64,000 bases of DNA from Caldimicrobium sp. (GTDB lineage Bacteria; Desulfobacterota; Thermodesulfobacteria; Thermodesulfobacteriales; Thermodesulfobacteriaceae): assembly GCA_025059715.1 (NCBI GenBank), contig JANXCE010000004.1:19689-83688 (forward strand), written 5' to 3'. The translations under genes were made by a program, and so were the position numbers. Below the pieces are notes generated by a model that searched no databases, was not told the DNA's origin, and worked only from the letters and a program-made list of their open reading frames with translations. Shown here in pieces: positions 14,373-23,953 of this stretch (its first letter is position 1; each line of letters starts with the position of its first letter).

Positions 14373-15767
14373 ATGATTGAGCTAAAGAATAAGTTACAAC
14401 TTGCGCCCCAGCTAATACTTACTCCACAACTCAAAATTCTTTTAAAGATCCTTCAATTTAATACTATAGAACTTAACGAGTATCTTCTTCAGGAGGTCCA
14501 AAGCAACCCTTTTTTAGAAATAGAATTTAATGACCTTTTAGACAGAACATTTCAAAACGAGGAGAAAGAAATTCACTTGACTGATGAATTTAACTGGGAA
14601 GAGCCAATTCTTTTAGAGCCCAAGTTTCTTATCTATACTTCAGAGGAACCAGAGGATGAAGGGTCCTTATTAGAGCGTAGCCTGGGCACGGAGGAAACCC
14701 TTACCGAACACCTCTTCTGGCAATTGGGTTTTCACGAATTGAGTCCCCTGGAGCGCGAAATAGCTCAACATATCATTGGTAACCTCAATGAGAGGGGTTA
14801 TCTTGTTGTCTCTCCCCAAGATATTTCCAACGATCTTGGAGTGCCCTTGGAACAGGTAGAAAGGATTAGAACCCTAATAAAAACCCTTGATCCCGTTGGA
14901 GTTGCCTCTCTTGATTTGAAGGAATGTCTTCTTGAACAGCTGAAATTTTTAGGCTATTCTAAAGATTCTCTTCCATGGCTTTTGATTGAAAGAAGCTTAG
15001 AGGAGATACCTGAAGGAGCAGAGGTTTTAGCTCAAAAATATGGTTGCTCCTTAGATTCTATTCAGGAAGCCTTAGATGTAATAAAAAGTCTTGAACCTTA
15101 TCCTGCACGAAACTTTTTTTCTACTCGAGGCATCTATTTTGAGCCTGACTTACGCTTTTTCAAAGAAGAGGGCTTGTGGAAAGTTGAAGTATTAAGGGAT
15201 AAAAATTTTAAAGTGTGTTTTAATTCTGTGTACTATAGATTCATCAACAACAAAAGATTATTAAACAAAGCTAAAGCCAAGGAGTTTCTCCGTGAAAAAT
15301 TAAGAAGTGCGGAACATCTACTAAAGGCACTTGACAGCAGATATACTACTCTTTACAAGGTAGGGAAAGCCATTTTGGAAACCCAATGGGAATTTTTAGA
15401 GAAGGGAATTAAATTTTTCAAACCTCTAACCCTTAAAGAGCTATCCAGATTAACTAACTTTCATGAATCTACTTTGAGCAGAGTAATAAGTCATAAATAT
15501 GTTGATACCCCTATAGGAGTTTTTCCTTTAAAATTCTTCTTTTCAACGGGTTATCAAACTCAGCGAGGTGAAAGTGTATCCGCAGTGGCTATAAAGGACT
15601 ACATAAAGGAGATAATTTCTCAGGAGGATCCCAAAGAACCCTTTAGTGATAATGAAATAAGTCAAATACTCTTAAAGAAATATGGTCTTAAAATTGCAAG
15701 ACGAACTATCACTAAGTATAGAGAAGAGCTTGGTATTCCCTCTATTAGAGAAAGAAAGAGGAAATAA
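14373..15767 (+). CDS. rpoN: RNA polymerase sigma-54 factor RpoN
   Basis: 464 residues. Region I is Gln/Leu-rich (LAPQLILTPQLKILLKILQF), followed by the acidic region II and core-binding region III (about 100-290); HTH ESTLSRVISHKYVDTP; the C-terminal RpoN box ARRTITKYREELGIPS is complete. Directs transcription from -24/-12 promoters with AAA+ activators, none of which lie in this window. One base separates it from lptB; hpf follows 16 nt later. Confidence 0.96.
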   Translation: MIELKNKLQLAPQLILTPQLKILLKILQFNTIELNEYLLQEVQSNPFLEIEFNDLLDRTFQNEEKEIHLTDEFNWEEPILLEPKFLIYTSEEPEDEGSLLERSLGTEETLTEHLFWQLGFHELSPLEREIAQHIIGNLNERGYLVVSPQDISNDLGVPLEQVERIRTLIKTLDPVGVASLDLKECLLEQLKFLGYSKDSLPWLLIERSLEEIPEGAEVLAQKYGCSLDSIQEALDVIKSLEPYPARNFFSTRGIYFEPDLRFFKEEGLWKVEVLRDKNFKVCFNSVYYRFINNKRLLNKAKAKEFLREKLRSAEHLLKALDSRYTTLYKVGKAILETQWEFLEKGIKFFKPLTLKELSRLTNFHESTLSRVISHKYVDTPIGVFPLKFFFSTGYQTQRGESVSAVAIKDYIKEIISQEDPKEPFSDNEISQILLKKYGLKIARRTITKYREELGIPSIRERKRK

Positions 15768-15783
15768 TCTAAAGGAGGTGGCT

Positions 15784-16290
15784 ATGATAGAATTTAACTT
15801 TACTTTTAAGGGTATGGACTCTTCACCATCTATTGCTCAATATGCGGAGAAAAAATTCTCCAGGTTAGAGAGATATTTTTATGGTCCAGTCCATGCCCAT
15901 GTAATATTAAGACGAGAGAAATTTAGAGAGATTGTGGAGGTCATCTTGAATGGAGATGGTGAGACTATAGTGGTAAAGGAAGAAACTGATGATATCTATT
16001 CCTCAATAGATTTTGCCTACGAATCCTTAGAGAAACAGGTTAAAAAACTTAAAGAAAAAAGACAAGAACATAGACCTCCACGGGTTCTTCCTCAAGTTGT
16101 TACCGAGAGACGAGAAGGGGTTATTGTGCAAACCACTAAGGTGAATCCTCTTACCACACAGGATGCAATTAGACTTTTTCTTAACGGTAAAGACAAGTTT
16201 TTTCTCTTTTATAATACAGACTACGAGAAGATTTGTTGTTTTTATCGTGAGGGGGAGGATATTATCCTACTAATACCAGAGATGGCTTAA
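15784..16290 (+). CDS. hpf: Ribosome hibernation promoting factor, long form
   Basis: 168 residues. N-terminal HPF/YfiA domain (about 1-95: FKGMDSSPSIAQYAEKKFSRLERYF; a basic helix before KLKEKRQEH) plus the C-terminal dimerisation domain (VQTTKVNPLTTQDAIRLFLNGKDKFFLFYN). Long HPF dimerises 70S ribosomes into 100S in stationary phase. AAAGGAGGTG at 15771-15780 fixes the start at ATG 15784. Its stop overlaps the rapZ start (TAATG). Confidence 0.94.
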   Translation: MIEFNFTFKGMDSSPSIAQYAEKKFSRLERYFYGPVHAHVILRREKFREIVEVILNGDGETIVVKEETDDIYSSIDFAYESLEKQVKKLKEKRQEHRPPRVLPQVVTERREGVIVQTTKVNPLTTQDAIRLFLNGKDKFFLFYNTDYEKICCFYREGEDIILLIPEMA

Positions 16291-17159
16291 TGGGAATTCA
16301 TTTAGTTATTGTTACAGGTGAATCAGGAGCTGGCAAAAGCACAGTGTTAAAAGCTTTAGAAGATTTAGATTATTTGGCCATCGAAAATTTTCCCATAAGA
16401 CTGCTCATTCCCTTTATAGAGGAATTAACTAATATTGGTTCTACGGAGAAAGTTGCTTTAGTTATGGATCTTAGAGATCCTTACTTTATAAAAGAAGCCC
16501 CAAAAGGACTTTTAGAGCTTAAAAGAAAAGGTTACTCCTACGACTTAATTTATCTTTCTGCTGACACGGAGGTTTTGCTCACTAGATTTAGCCAAACAAG
16601 AAGAACTCACCCTCTTTTAAAAGATTTCAAGGACCTTAGAAAGGCCATTGAAGCGGAAAAGGAGCTTTTCTCTCCTCTTAAGGCATTTGCTACCCTCTAT
16701 TTAAATACTTCTCAATATAATGTGCATCAATTGAGACACCATATATTTACCTTATTTGGCAAGGGGGCACCTTCTCAAAAGCCCCTTTTGCATATAATAT
16801 CCTTTGGTTATAAATATGGGATTCCATCAGAGGTTAATTATCTCTTCGATGCCCGTATATTGCCTAATCCCTATTTTATTCCTGAGTTAAATCCTCTTAC
16901 TGGTATAGATCAAAGAATAAAAAATTTTCTTCTTCAAAATAGCAAAACAGAGGTGTTGTTGAATTATTTAGTAAACTATTTAAAATGGGCTATACAAATG
17001 CATCTTGAAGAGGGGAGAAAATTGATTATTGTTGGTATAGGATGCACCGGTGGTAAACATAGAAGCCCTGCAATAGCTTATATGTTAGCGGAGCGAATTA
17101 CTAAGGATTTTCCTAATATAGAGGTAGTAGTGACCCTTAGAGATGTGGAAAGAGGTTAG
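16290..17159 (+). CDS. rapZ: RNase adapter protein RapZ (YvcJ-type nucleotide-binding)
   Basis: 289 residues. Walker A GESGAGKST near the start, LVMDLRD, RRTHPL, and the C-terminal signature GIGCTGGKHRSPAIAY. In enterobacteria RapZ delivers GlmZ RNA to RNase E to control glmS; outside them the RNA partner is unknown. glmS lies about 9 kb downstream on the same strand. It follows hpf as in many sigma-54 operons. Confidence 0.93.
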   Translation: MGIHLVIVTGESGAGKSTVLKALEDLDYLAIENFPIRLLIPFIEELTNIGSTEKVALVMDLRDPYFIKEAPKGLLELKRKGYSYDLIYLSADTEVLLTRFSQTRRTHPLLKDFKDLRKAIEAEKELFSPLKAFATLYLNTSQYNVHQLRHHIFTLFGKGAPSQKPLLHIISFGYKYGIPSEVNYLFDARILPNPYFIPELNPLTGIDQRIKNFLLQNSKTEVLLNYLVNYLKWAIQMHLEEGRKLIIVGIGCTGGKHRSPAIAYMLAERITKDFPNIEVVVTLRDVERG

Positions 17160-17622
17160 AGCTATTCCTATTGAAGATCCCTCAGAAATTCAAACTCTTT
17201 ACCAAATTGAGACAGAGACCTTTGGAGATTTAGCTTGGAGTTGGGGGATGTTAGAAGGGGAATTGAGGCATCCCTTTTCTAAAGGCTTACTTTTAAGACT
17301 CCATTCCCAACCTCTTGGCTATGCTCTTTATCGTAGACAAGAGAGAGAGGGAGAATTGTTAAGATTGGCAATCAAACCTGATTATCAAGGCAAGGGTTTA
17401 GGTAAATATCTTCTCTCTGAGCTCTTTAAGAGATTGATCTCCGAGGGAGTGGAAAGGCTTTATTTGGAAGTTTCTGAAGTGAATCAGAGGGGTTTGAAAT
17501 TTTACGAAAGAATGGGTTTTAAGTTACTGGGAAAAAGAGAAAATTATTATAAATGGGGAGAACATGCAAGAGTTCTATATATTTCTCTAAAGGAGGTAAA
17601 GGATGATAAAGGTTGCTATTAA
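17143..17622 (+). CDS. GNAT N-acetyltransferase, RimI-like
   Basis: 159 residues of GNAT fold: acetyl-CoA loop LAIKPDYQGKGLGKYLL (R/QxxGxG/A), LEVSEVNQRGLKFYERMGFK and YYKWGEHARVLYI. The pattern is that of RimI, which acetylates the N-terminal Ala of ribosomal protein S18, but paralogues with other substrates look alike. The start lies in the end of rapZ; the end overlaps the gap start by 20 bases. Confidence 0.75.
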   Translation: MWKEVRAIPIEDPSEIQTLYQIETETFGDLAWSWGMLEGELRHPFSKGLLLRLHSQPLGYALYRRQEREGELLRLAIKPDYQGKGLGKYLLSELFKRLISEGVERLYLEVSEVNQRGLKFYERMGFKLLGKRENYYKWGEHARVLYISLKEVKDDKGCY

Positions 17623-18607
17623 TGGTTTTGGTAGAATAGGTAGGGCGGTATTGAGAGCACGTTTTAAATATCCAGAGTTTAATCAGATTGAAATTACCGC
17701 CATTAATGATCTCTCTTCCCCTCAAATGTTAGCTCATCTTTTTAAGTATGATTCTATTTTTGGGAAACTACCTTATGAAGTCTATGTGAAGGGAGATTAT
17801 ATAATAGTTAATGAGAAGGAGATTCGCATTTTTCAAGAAAGTGATCCAGAAAGGATACCCTGGAGAGAAGCTGGGATTGACTATGTTATTGAAGCTACAG
17901 GTCTTTTTACTGATGGTGAATTAGCAAGAAAGCACCTAAAGGCAGGAGCTAAAAGGGTAATTATTACTGCACCTGCCAAAAATGAAGATGTAACTATCGT
18001 GATGGGAGTAAACGAGGAGGATTACGATCCCTCTAAGCACTTTATTGTCTCTAATGCTTCATGCACTACAAATTGTCTTGCTCCAATACTTGCGCTCCTC
18101 TCGCGTTATTATGAGATAGAAAAGGGTTTTATGACCACAGTGCATGCCTATACAAATGATCAAAGGCTTCTTGATATGGTTCACAAAAGAGATTTTCGCA
18201 GAGCAAGAGCAGCGGCACTCAATATGATACCTACTTCTACTGGAGTGATGAAGGCTTTACAAAAGATACTACCCCATTTGGCAGATAAAATTGAAGGATT
18301 ATCCATTAGGGTCCCAACCTCCGATGTCTCTCTTCTGGATTTGGTTATTAAGATCAAAGGAGAAACTACCACCGCAGAGGTAAATAGAATATTTAGGGAA
18401 AATCAAAGTAGATATATTAGTTATGTGGAAGAACCCCTTGTGTCACAAGACTTTATCGGTGACCCCCATAGTGCTATAATAGATGGTCTATCTACCAAAG
18501 TAATCCAAAAGGACCTAATCAAAATCCTTGCTTGGTATGATAATGAATGGGGATATTCAGTGAGGCTTCTTGACTTGGCAAATTTTATGATAAGTAAAGA
18601 ATTTTAG
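17603..18607 (+). CDS. gap: Glyceraldehyde-3-phosphate dehydrogenase (classical)
   Basis: 334 residues, full length. NAD-binding INGFGRIGRAVLRA, catalytic Cys in SNASCTTNCLAP (about 152), catalytic His in TVHAYTNDQ, phosphate-binding GVMKAL and the ending WYDNEWGYSVRL. Oxidative phosphorylation of GAP to 1,3-bisphosphoglycerate, reversible in gluconeogenesis. AAAGGAGGTAAAGG lies before the ATG. The gene is 6 nt from a giant PPDK-like gene, after which comes a second, different gap gene. Confidence 0.95.
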   Translation: MIKVAINGFGRIGRAVLRARFKYPEFNQIEITAINDLSSPQMLAHLFKYDSIFGKLPYEVYVKGDYIIVNEKEIRIFQESDPERIPWREAGIDYVIEATGLFTDGELARKHLKAGAKRVIITAPAKNEDVTIVMGVNEEDYDPSKHFIVSNASCTTNCLAPILALLSRYYEIEKGFMTTVHAYTNDQRLLDMVHKRDFRRARAAALNMIPTSTGVMKALQKILPHLADKIEGLSIRVPTSDVSLLDLVIKIKGETTTAEVNRIFRENQSRYISYVEEPLVSQDFIGDPHSAIIDGLSTKVIQKDLIKILAWYDNEWGYSVRLLDLANFMISKEF

Positions 18608-18613
18608 ATATTA

Positions 18614-21600
18614 ATGGGGAGCCCTGCTTTTACCTCCAAAGCACTATTAGCTAATTTAGCCCAAACTCAGGTTGTAGATATCAACTATGATCCAAAGTAT
18701 GAGATATTTTTCGAGATATTTAGAGACTTTCCCGCCCTAAAAAAACAAATTGCCTTTCTTTTGCGTGAAATTTTTCATCCCTTTCGTAATAACAAACTTG
18801 TTTTGGAGGAATTTAGAGGCTTTTTCTTAAAGAACCTCTCTCTTTTAATAAGGAGTAGCTCCAAGGAAAAGGGGCTTTACACACTATTTGAGCTTCTCTT
18901 TAAATTTTTTGGAGAAGATAGGCATCTTAACATAAGGACTGCAGAAACCTATTATGCTATTCTTGACAGGACCTTGGAGCTACTTAAGAAGGAAGAGTTT
19001 GCTCCATTATCACCTATATTAAAAGAAATACTTAAAGCGGGAGCAGAATTACCAGATCACATTTTCTTCGCTTTCTTGGAAAACTACTACTCCTTTAAAA
19101 GGTTAGCCAAAAAATTTACTAAATTTGATTTAGATGAAGAATTTATCCTAATCTTAGAGCGCTTACTTATAAAATACTTTGGCCTTGTTTATCAAATATG
19201 GGAAAAGCAAAAATTCCCAGAGGCTGATTTTTTGCTACCCTTTAGGGAACACTTTAAGGCTCAAGCTTCCAAACTTTCCCAACTACTTCTTCTGCCTGAT
19301 CATTTGGACTTACTTCGTGCGGTTAAAAATTTTGTTCAAAACCTGATTAGCGAAGAAGAAAGTTCTCTCTCGGAAGAAGAAAAGCTATCTCTACTCTTTC
19401 AATTTATTGAAAATCCCCTTTTACTCCTCCTTCACGAAGAACTCATTAAGGAAGTCAACCTTATTCTTTTAAAGTTAATTGAGAGTAAACCTTCGGAGAA
19501 ATTAGAGGAATTCTTGATCAAATTTTTCTCCATTCTTAAAGAAAAATCTAATCTCTATCCTTGGACTGCCTTTGAGTGTATTAAAAATATAGGTATATCG
19601 ATTTTAAATAAGAGAGCGGTATATCTGTCGGAGGTATTAATTAATGAGATAATAAAGTATGGTTTTTTCCCCCCCGAAGTAGATGGGATTGACGAACATT
19701 GGAGAATCAAACAGAACCCCAACCATCTACTTAATATAAAGAGTTGGTTGGAGATCTTTAAAACTCATCCTGAATGGTGTAGTAGCTTACTTTCCGCTTT
19801 ACTCGTTAATCTAAAACTTTACGGTGTTTCCATTAAAGATACAGATTTATTTCAAAGAGAGATCACTTCACTCCTTAATTCTCCTATAAAACCCGTTTAT
19901 AATTTAGTTAAGCAATTTTGTAAAATTTTTCCTGTATACTTCAATGAAATAGGTGCGGAGGGCTTAATTAGAGATCTCTCTACGGAGATTGACGAACTTT
20001 TTCAGAGAAAAGATACTCTCTTACACTTTTTAAGAAAATTCATTCACATTGAAAACTCCAGCTTAGCTATAGATTTCATTAGAGATATTTTTAGATTCTG
20101 GTATACTCTTGATGGTTCTTATATAAAGAAATATCTACCAGAGAATATTTGGAAAAGAGTCACATCAGAAGAACTATCTTACCATATAATTACCCAGAAG
20201 ATTCTGGTAGCTCTTCTTAGATCCCTCTCAATTTATGATTTAGATGAGTTTTTAGAATTGGATCTTTCCTTGATAAGGCAACAAATAGAAAACTTTGCCG
20301 AGGTGGAAGAGCACAAAAAAAAGATTCTCTGGATGATTCATCTTTTTAAATTAGAAAAACAAAAGTATTTTGGATATCTAACAGATTTAGAAAGTTTTAT
20401 AGAGCAATACAGGACTTTGGGGTTTACTTTTGTTGAGGAGATTCCCTCTTTACTTCAGGAACAGAGTATAAACAAAAAGATCGAAACTCTTCTTAATTGG
20501 CTGAGACTTCTAAAGGAGGAATATATACTATCTCCCCAAAAGTTTACCCCAGTAGAGGAGATCTTTTTTAAGAGACATGTGGCAGTTGATATTCCTTCTA
20601 TGTATGGGCGATATAAGGAAAAAAAATTCGATGCCTTAGGTTTAACTTATAGATTAGAGTATCTTTTGGAAAACCTCTTTGAAGATTTAGTTGAAAACTT
20701 TAAGATAGAATTTCTAACAAAAGAGAAATTTTATGATATTTTAAATATCCTCTCTCTTTTTCAAAGAGCTCTGGAAAACGATGGTATCTCCTCTCAAAAG
20801 TTCAACATGTATTTAGATCTTTTAAAGAATTCGCTTCTGAGTTATCCCCTCTCTTTTTGGCAGTATTTGGATATTTTTAAGGGGTTAATGGATGGGATTC
20901 AACACATAATTAAGTCCTACTACATCAATCCCTATCTTAAAGTATTTCCTTTAATTTTTGAAAGTATTAATCCCCAGGCCCTTAAAGATAAATACAAAAA
21001 GCATTTTCGTAATAAGGAGAAAGAGGTGATTTATTATTGTATAAGTGAAGAGGTTGTAAGGGATATTTTGGTTTCGGGATTTGTAATAAGAGCTCTTGAT
21101 AATTTTTTAAAGAAGGTTTACCTTGCGCTAACCACAACCAAAGACAAAGTAAAGGAAGAAGATTTAAATCTACTTTTAAGTTTGGATTTTCGCAAGGCAA
21201 TTTCTTTTTTGGATGCACCAAATCCTTTGGCTAATGATCTTATTTATCTTGGTGGTAAGGCTTATAATTTGATGCGAATTTCCCAGCTCCCGCAAAAGTG
21301 GGTTAGGATTCCTCAAGGCGTGGTTTTAACTACTGAGGTCTTTAGATGTTATCAGTTGTTTAAGAAGTATCCCTTGATCTGGAGAGAGTATGAATCTTTA
21401 GTGAGAGAGGCGGTAAGGGTGATTGAAAGTAAGACTGGCAAGAGCTTTGGCTCTTCTCAAAATCCGCTCTTATTGAGCATAAGGAGTGGTTCTGCTATTT
21501 CCATGCCTGGAATGATGAGTTCTCTTTTAAATGTAGGTCTAAACATTGGGATCGTTGAGGGTATCGCCGAGAGGACACAAAATCTTTGGTTTGCCTGGGA

Positions 21601-22714
21601 TACCTATAGAAGATTTATCCAAAGTTGGGCTATGTCACAGGGGGTTCCTCGGGATTTCTTTAATAGATTAATGAGGGAGCATAAGAGAAAATATCGCGTT
21701 AAAGTGAAGAGAGAATTTTCTGGAGAGGAGATGCGAGAATTAGCTTTACTCTATCGACGGGAGGTAGAAAAGCTTGGTATCCCCATATTAGATGATCCCT
21801 GGGAACAACTCTTTAAAGGAATTGAGCTGATTCTCAGTTCCTGGTATCATCAAAAAGCCTCCTTTTATAGGGAGATTATGGAAATCGCAGAAGAATGGGG
21901 TACTGCTATTATCATTCAGGAAATGGTCTTTGGCAACAAGGGATCATACTCTGGCACTGGAGTAACCTTTACCACTTCACCTTTAGGGAAGTTTCCTAGA
22001 ATTTTACTCTGGGGTGATTATACCCCCTACAATCAGGGAGAAGATATTGTTTCGGGGCTGGTCAATGCTCTTCCTATTTCTATTGAACAGAGGAAGATAG
22101 AGGGTAGGGAAGGGCCTTCTCTTGAAGAGGCCTTTCCTGAGATCTATAGAGCTCTGCTTGAATTTTCTTATTATTTAGTCTATGAGGAAGGATGGGATCA
22201 TCAGGAAATTGAATTTACCTTTGAAAGCGAAAATCCCAAGGATCTTTATATTCTACAGATAAGGGATATTATTTTGAGAGATGAAAAAATATTGCCTTCC
22301 TTTCAGAAAAAAGCTTTAAAAAATCTTTACTATTTAGGCAGGGGAATTGGAGTGTCGGGTAGTTTAGTGTCGGGAAGGGTGGTCTTCACTTTGGAGGATA
22401 TATTAACACTAAAGGAAGAGGGAGAACCTCTTATTTTATTACGATATGATACTGTTCCTGAAAATATTAAGGAAATCTCTCTGGTTGATGGTTTACTCAC
22501 TGCAAGAGGGGGACAGACCTCACACGCAGCCATAGTTGCTGGTAGGTTAGGCAAAGTTTGTGTCGTTGGTTGTGAGGACTTGCGAATTGATGATTTGAAA
22601 AAATCCGCTAAACTTAGTAATCAAGTGCTTCATCTGGGGGATTGGATAACTTTGAATGGAATAACTGGGGATATCTATAAAGGAAAAATAGAAACAAAGA
22701 GGAGGGAGCTATGA
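18614..22714 (+). CDS. Giant PEP-synthase/PPDK-like protein lacking the PEP-binding barrel
   Basis: 1366 residues. The first 860 or so are a Leu/Lys/Glu/Phe-rich, apparently all-helical region of no family I recognise. Residues about 865-1220 are the PPDK/PEP-synthase ATP-grasp domain: YLGGKAYNL (about 879), LLSIRSGSAISMPGMMSS, QEMVFGNKGSYSGTGV and IEFTFESE...LYILQIRD. Residues about 1245-1350 are the phosphohistidine swivelling domain, with catalytic His in RGGQTSHAAIVAGRLG. The C-terminal PEP/pyruvate barrel is absent, so it cannot be a complete PPDK. The stop overlaps the next gap start (ATGA). It may phosphorylate another molecule or partner. Confidence 0.8.
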   Translation: MGSPAFTSKALLANLAQTQVVDINYDPKYEIFFEIFRDFPALKKQIAFLLREIFHPFRNNKLVLEEFRGFFLKNLSLLIRSSSKEKGLYTLFELLFKFFGEDRHLNIRTAETYYAILDRTLELLKKEEFAPLSPILKEILKAGAELPDHIFFAFLENYYSFKRLAKKFTKFDLDEEFILILERLLIKYFGLVYQIWEKQKFPEADFLLPFREHFKAQASKLSQLLLLPDHLDLLRAVKNFVQNLISEEESSLSEEEKLSLLFQFIENPLLLLLHEELIKEVNLILLKLIESKPSEKLEEFLIKFFSILKEKSNLYPWTAFECIKNIGISILNKRAVYLSEVLINEIIKYGFFPPEVDGIDEHWRIKQNPNHLLNIKSWLEIFKTHPEWCSSLLSALLVNLKLYGVSIKDTDLFQREITSLLNSPIKPVYNLVKQFCKIFPVYFNEIGAEGLIRDLSTEIDELFQRKDTLLHFLRKFIHIENSSLAIDFIRDIFRFWYTLDGSYIKKYLPENIWKRVTSEELSYHIITQKILVALLRSLSIYDLDEFLELDLSLIRQQIENFAEVEEHKKKILWMIHLFKLEKQKYFGYLTDLESFIEQYRTLGFTFVEEIPSLLQEQSINKKIETLLNWLRLLKEEYILSPQKFTPVEEIFFKRHVAVDIPSMYGRYKEKKFDALGLTYRLEYLLENLFEDLVENFKIEFLTKEKFYDILNILSLFQRALENDGISSQKFNMYLDLLKNSLLSYPLSFWQYLDIFKGLMDGIQHIIKSYYINPYLKVFPLIFESINPQALKDKYKKHFRNKEKEVIYYCISEEVVRDILVSGFVIRALDNFLKKVYLALTTTKDKVKEEDLNLLLSLDFRKAISFLDAPNPLANDLIYLGGKAYNLMRISQLPQKWVRIPQGVVLTTEVFRCYQLFKKYPLIWREYESLVREAVRVIESKTGKSFGSSQNPLLLSIRSGSAISMPGMMSSLLNVGLNIGIVEGIAERTQNLWFAWDTYRRFIQSWAMSQGVPRDFFNRLMREHKRKYRVKVKREFSGEEMRELALLYRREVEKLGIPILDDPWEQLFKGIELILSSWYHQKASFYREIMEIAEEWGTAIIIQEMVFGNKGSYSGTGVTFTTSPLGKFPRILLWGDYTPYNQGEDIVSGLVNALPISIEQRKIEGREGPSLEEAFPEIYRALLEFSYYLVYEEGWDHQEIEFTFESENPKDLYILQIRDIILRDEKILPSFQKKALKNLYYLGRGIGVSGSLVSGRVVFTLEDILTLKEEGEPLILLRYDTVPENIKEISLVDGLLTARGGQTSHAAIVAGRLGKVCVVGCEDLRIDDLKKSAKLSNQVLHLGDWITLNGITGDIYKGKIETKRREL

Positions 22715-23949
22715 AACTTGGTATAAACGGTTTAGGAAGAATAGGGAAACTTACCCTATGGCATCATGTAGCTCGTAAATATTTCTCCGAAATCGTAGTT
22801 AATCTCGGCAGAGAAGTGGGAACTTCCTTTACTGATATTGCGGAATATGTGGAAAAGGATAGCACCTACGGTTGGCTACCCGTTTGGTTATATGGTCATA
22901 GAGCCAAAAGGGTTATTGAGAATTTAGATGAAAAAGAGGGCACAATGTATATTGATGGAGTTAAGGTGAAATTTCTCAGAAAAAATAGAAATCCTAAGGA
23001 TATTGAATGGAGAGAAGAAGGGGTGAGGTTGGTAGTTGATTGCACAGGTAAGTTTAGAGATCCTACGATAGAACCAGATAATCCTAAGGGCTCCGCAAGG
23101 GGGCATCTATTAGCTGGAGCGGAGAAAGTCATAATTTCCGCACCTTTTAAGGTCAAAAACAAAGACAAAGCTCTTCCTGAAGATACAATAACTCTGGTCT
23201 ATGGAATCAATGAGGAAAGCTATCAACCGGAAAAACATCATATAATATCCTCTGCTTCTTGCACTACTACCTGTCTTGCTTACATGGTAAAACCACTAAT
23301 AGATTATTTTGGTCCCGAGAGGATCCTTTCCGCGTCCATGGTAACTGTGCATGCTACAACCTCTTCTCAATCTATCTTGGATAGAGTTCCTAAAGAGGCA
23401 GAAAAGGATCTCCGCAGAGCAAGAAGTGTATTCAACAATATTATCCTCACCTCAACAGGGGCAGCGGAAGCCTTAGCTTTAGTAATACCAGAGATGAAAA
23501 AGATTGGTTTTATGGCCGAGAGTGTTAGAGTTCCCTTAACAACAGGGAGTCTTATTATTCTTACAGTGAATATTCAGGATGAAAGTATAGAAAATCACAT
23601 AAATCGAGATCTAATAAATCAGATATACAAAGAGGCCTCTGCCACCAAATACAAAGACTATCTTCTTTTTTCCATGGAACAAAATGTTTCTACAGACATA
23701 ATAGGTTATCCTAAAGCTGCAGCCATTATTGAAGGGAGAGAGACCCACACCAGAACAGCTATTGCTCGAGTTGACCTCCATAAAGCTTGTGGGAACTTTG
23801 CTAAGGAAGAGATACAAAGCCTTTCTTGTTCTCAAATTGAAATACCCATTACACAAGTTGTTGTCTATGGGTGGTATGACAATGAACTTGCCTCATACAC
23901 CCATCTAATGGGAGATCTTACGGTATTTATTGCAGAAAAGATGTTGTAA
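22711..23949 (+). CDS. Second, divergent glyceraldehyde-3-phosphate dehydrogenase-like protein
   Basis: 412 residues, about 75 longer than gap at 17603. NAD-binding INGLGRIGKLTLWH, catalytic Cys in SSASCTTTCLAYM, His in MVTVHATTSSQS and the terminal YGWYDNELASYTHLM are retained. The Asn residues flanking the active Cys in the classical motif (SNASCTTNC) are Ser and Thr here. Extra length lies in the N-terminal half (about 35-75) and in an insert before the C-terminus. It may prefer another cofactor, direction or substrate such as erythrose-4-phosphate. Translationally coupled to the PPDK-like gene. Confidence 0.85.
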   Translation: MKLGINGLGRIGKLTLWHHVARKYFSEIVVNLGREVGTSFTDIAEYVEKDSTYGWLPVWLYGHRAKRVIENLDEKEGTMYIDGVKVKFLRKNRNPKDIEWREEGVRLVVDCTGKFRDPTIEPDNPKGSARGHLLAGAEKVIISAPFKVKNKDKALPEDTITLVYGINEESYQPEKHHIISSASCTTTCLAYMVKPLIDYFGPERILSASMVTVHATTSSQSILDRVPKEAEKDLRRARSVFNNIILTSTGAAEALALVIPEMKKIGFMAESVRVPLTTGSLIILTVNIQDESIENHINRDLINQIYKEASATKYKDYLLFSMEQNVSTDIIGYPKAAAIIEGRETHTRTAIARVDLHKACGNFAKEEIQSLSCSQIEIPITQVVVYGWYDNELASYTHLMGDLTVFIAEKML

Positions 23950-23953
23950 GATT

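Noticed and set aside
20982..21221. Minus-strand frame inside the PPDK-like gene
   Set aside because: Shadow of a long, well-supported coding region; composition not protein-like.
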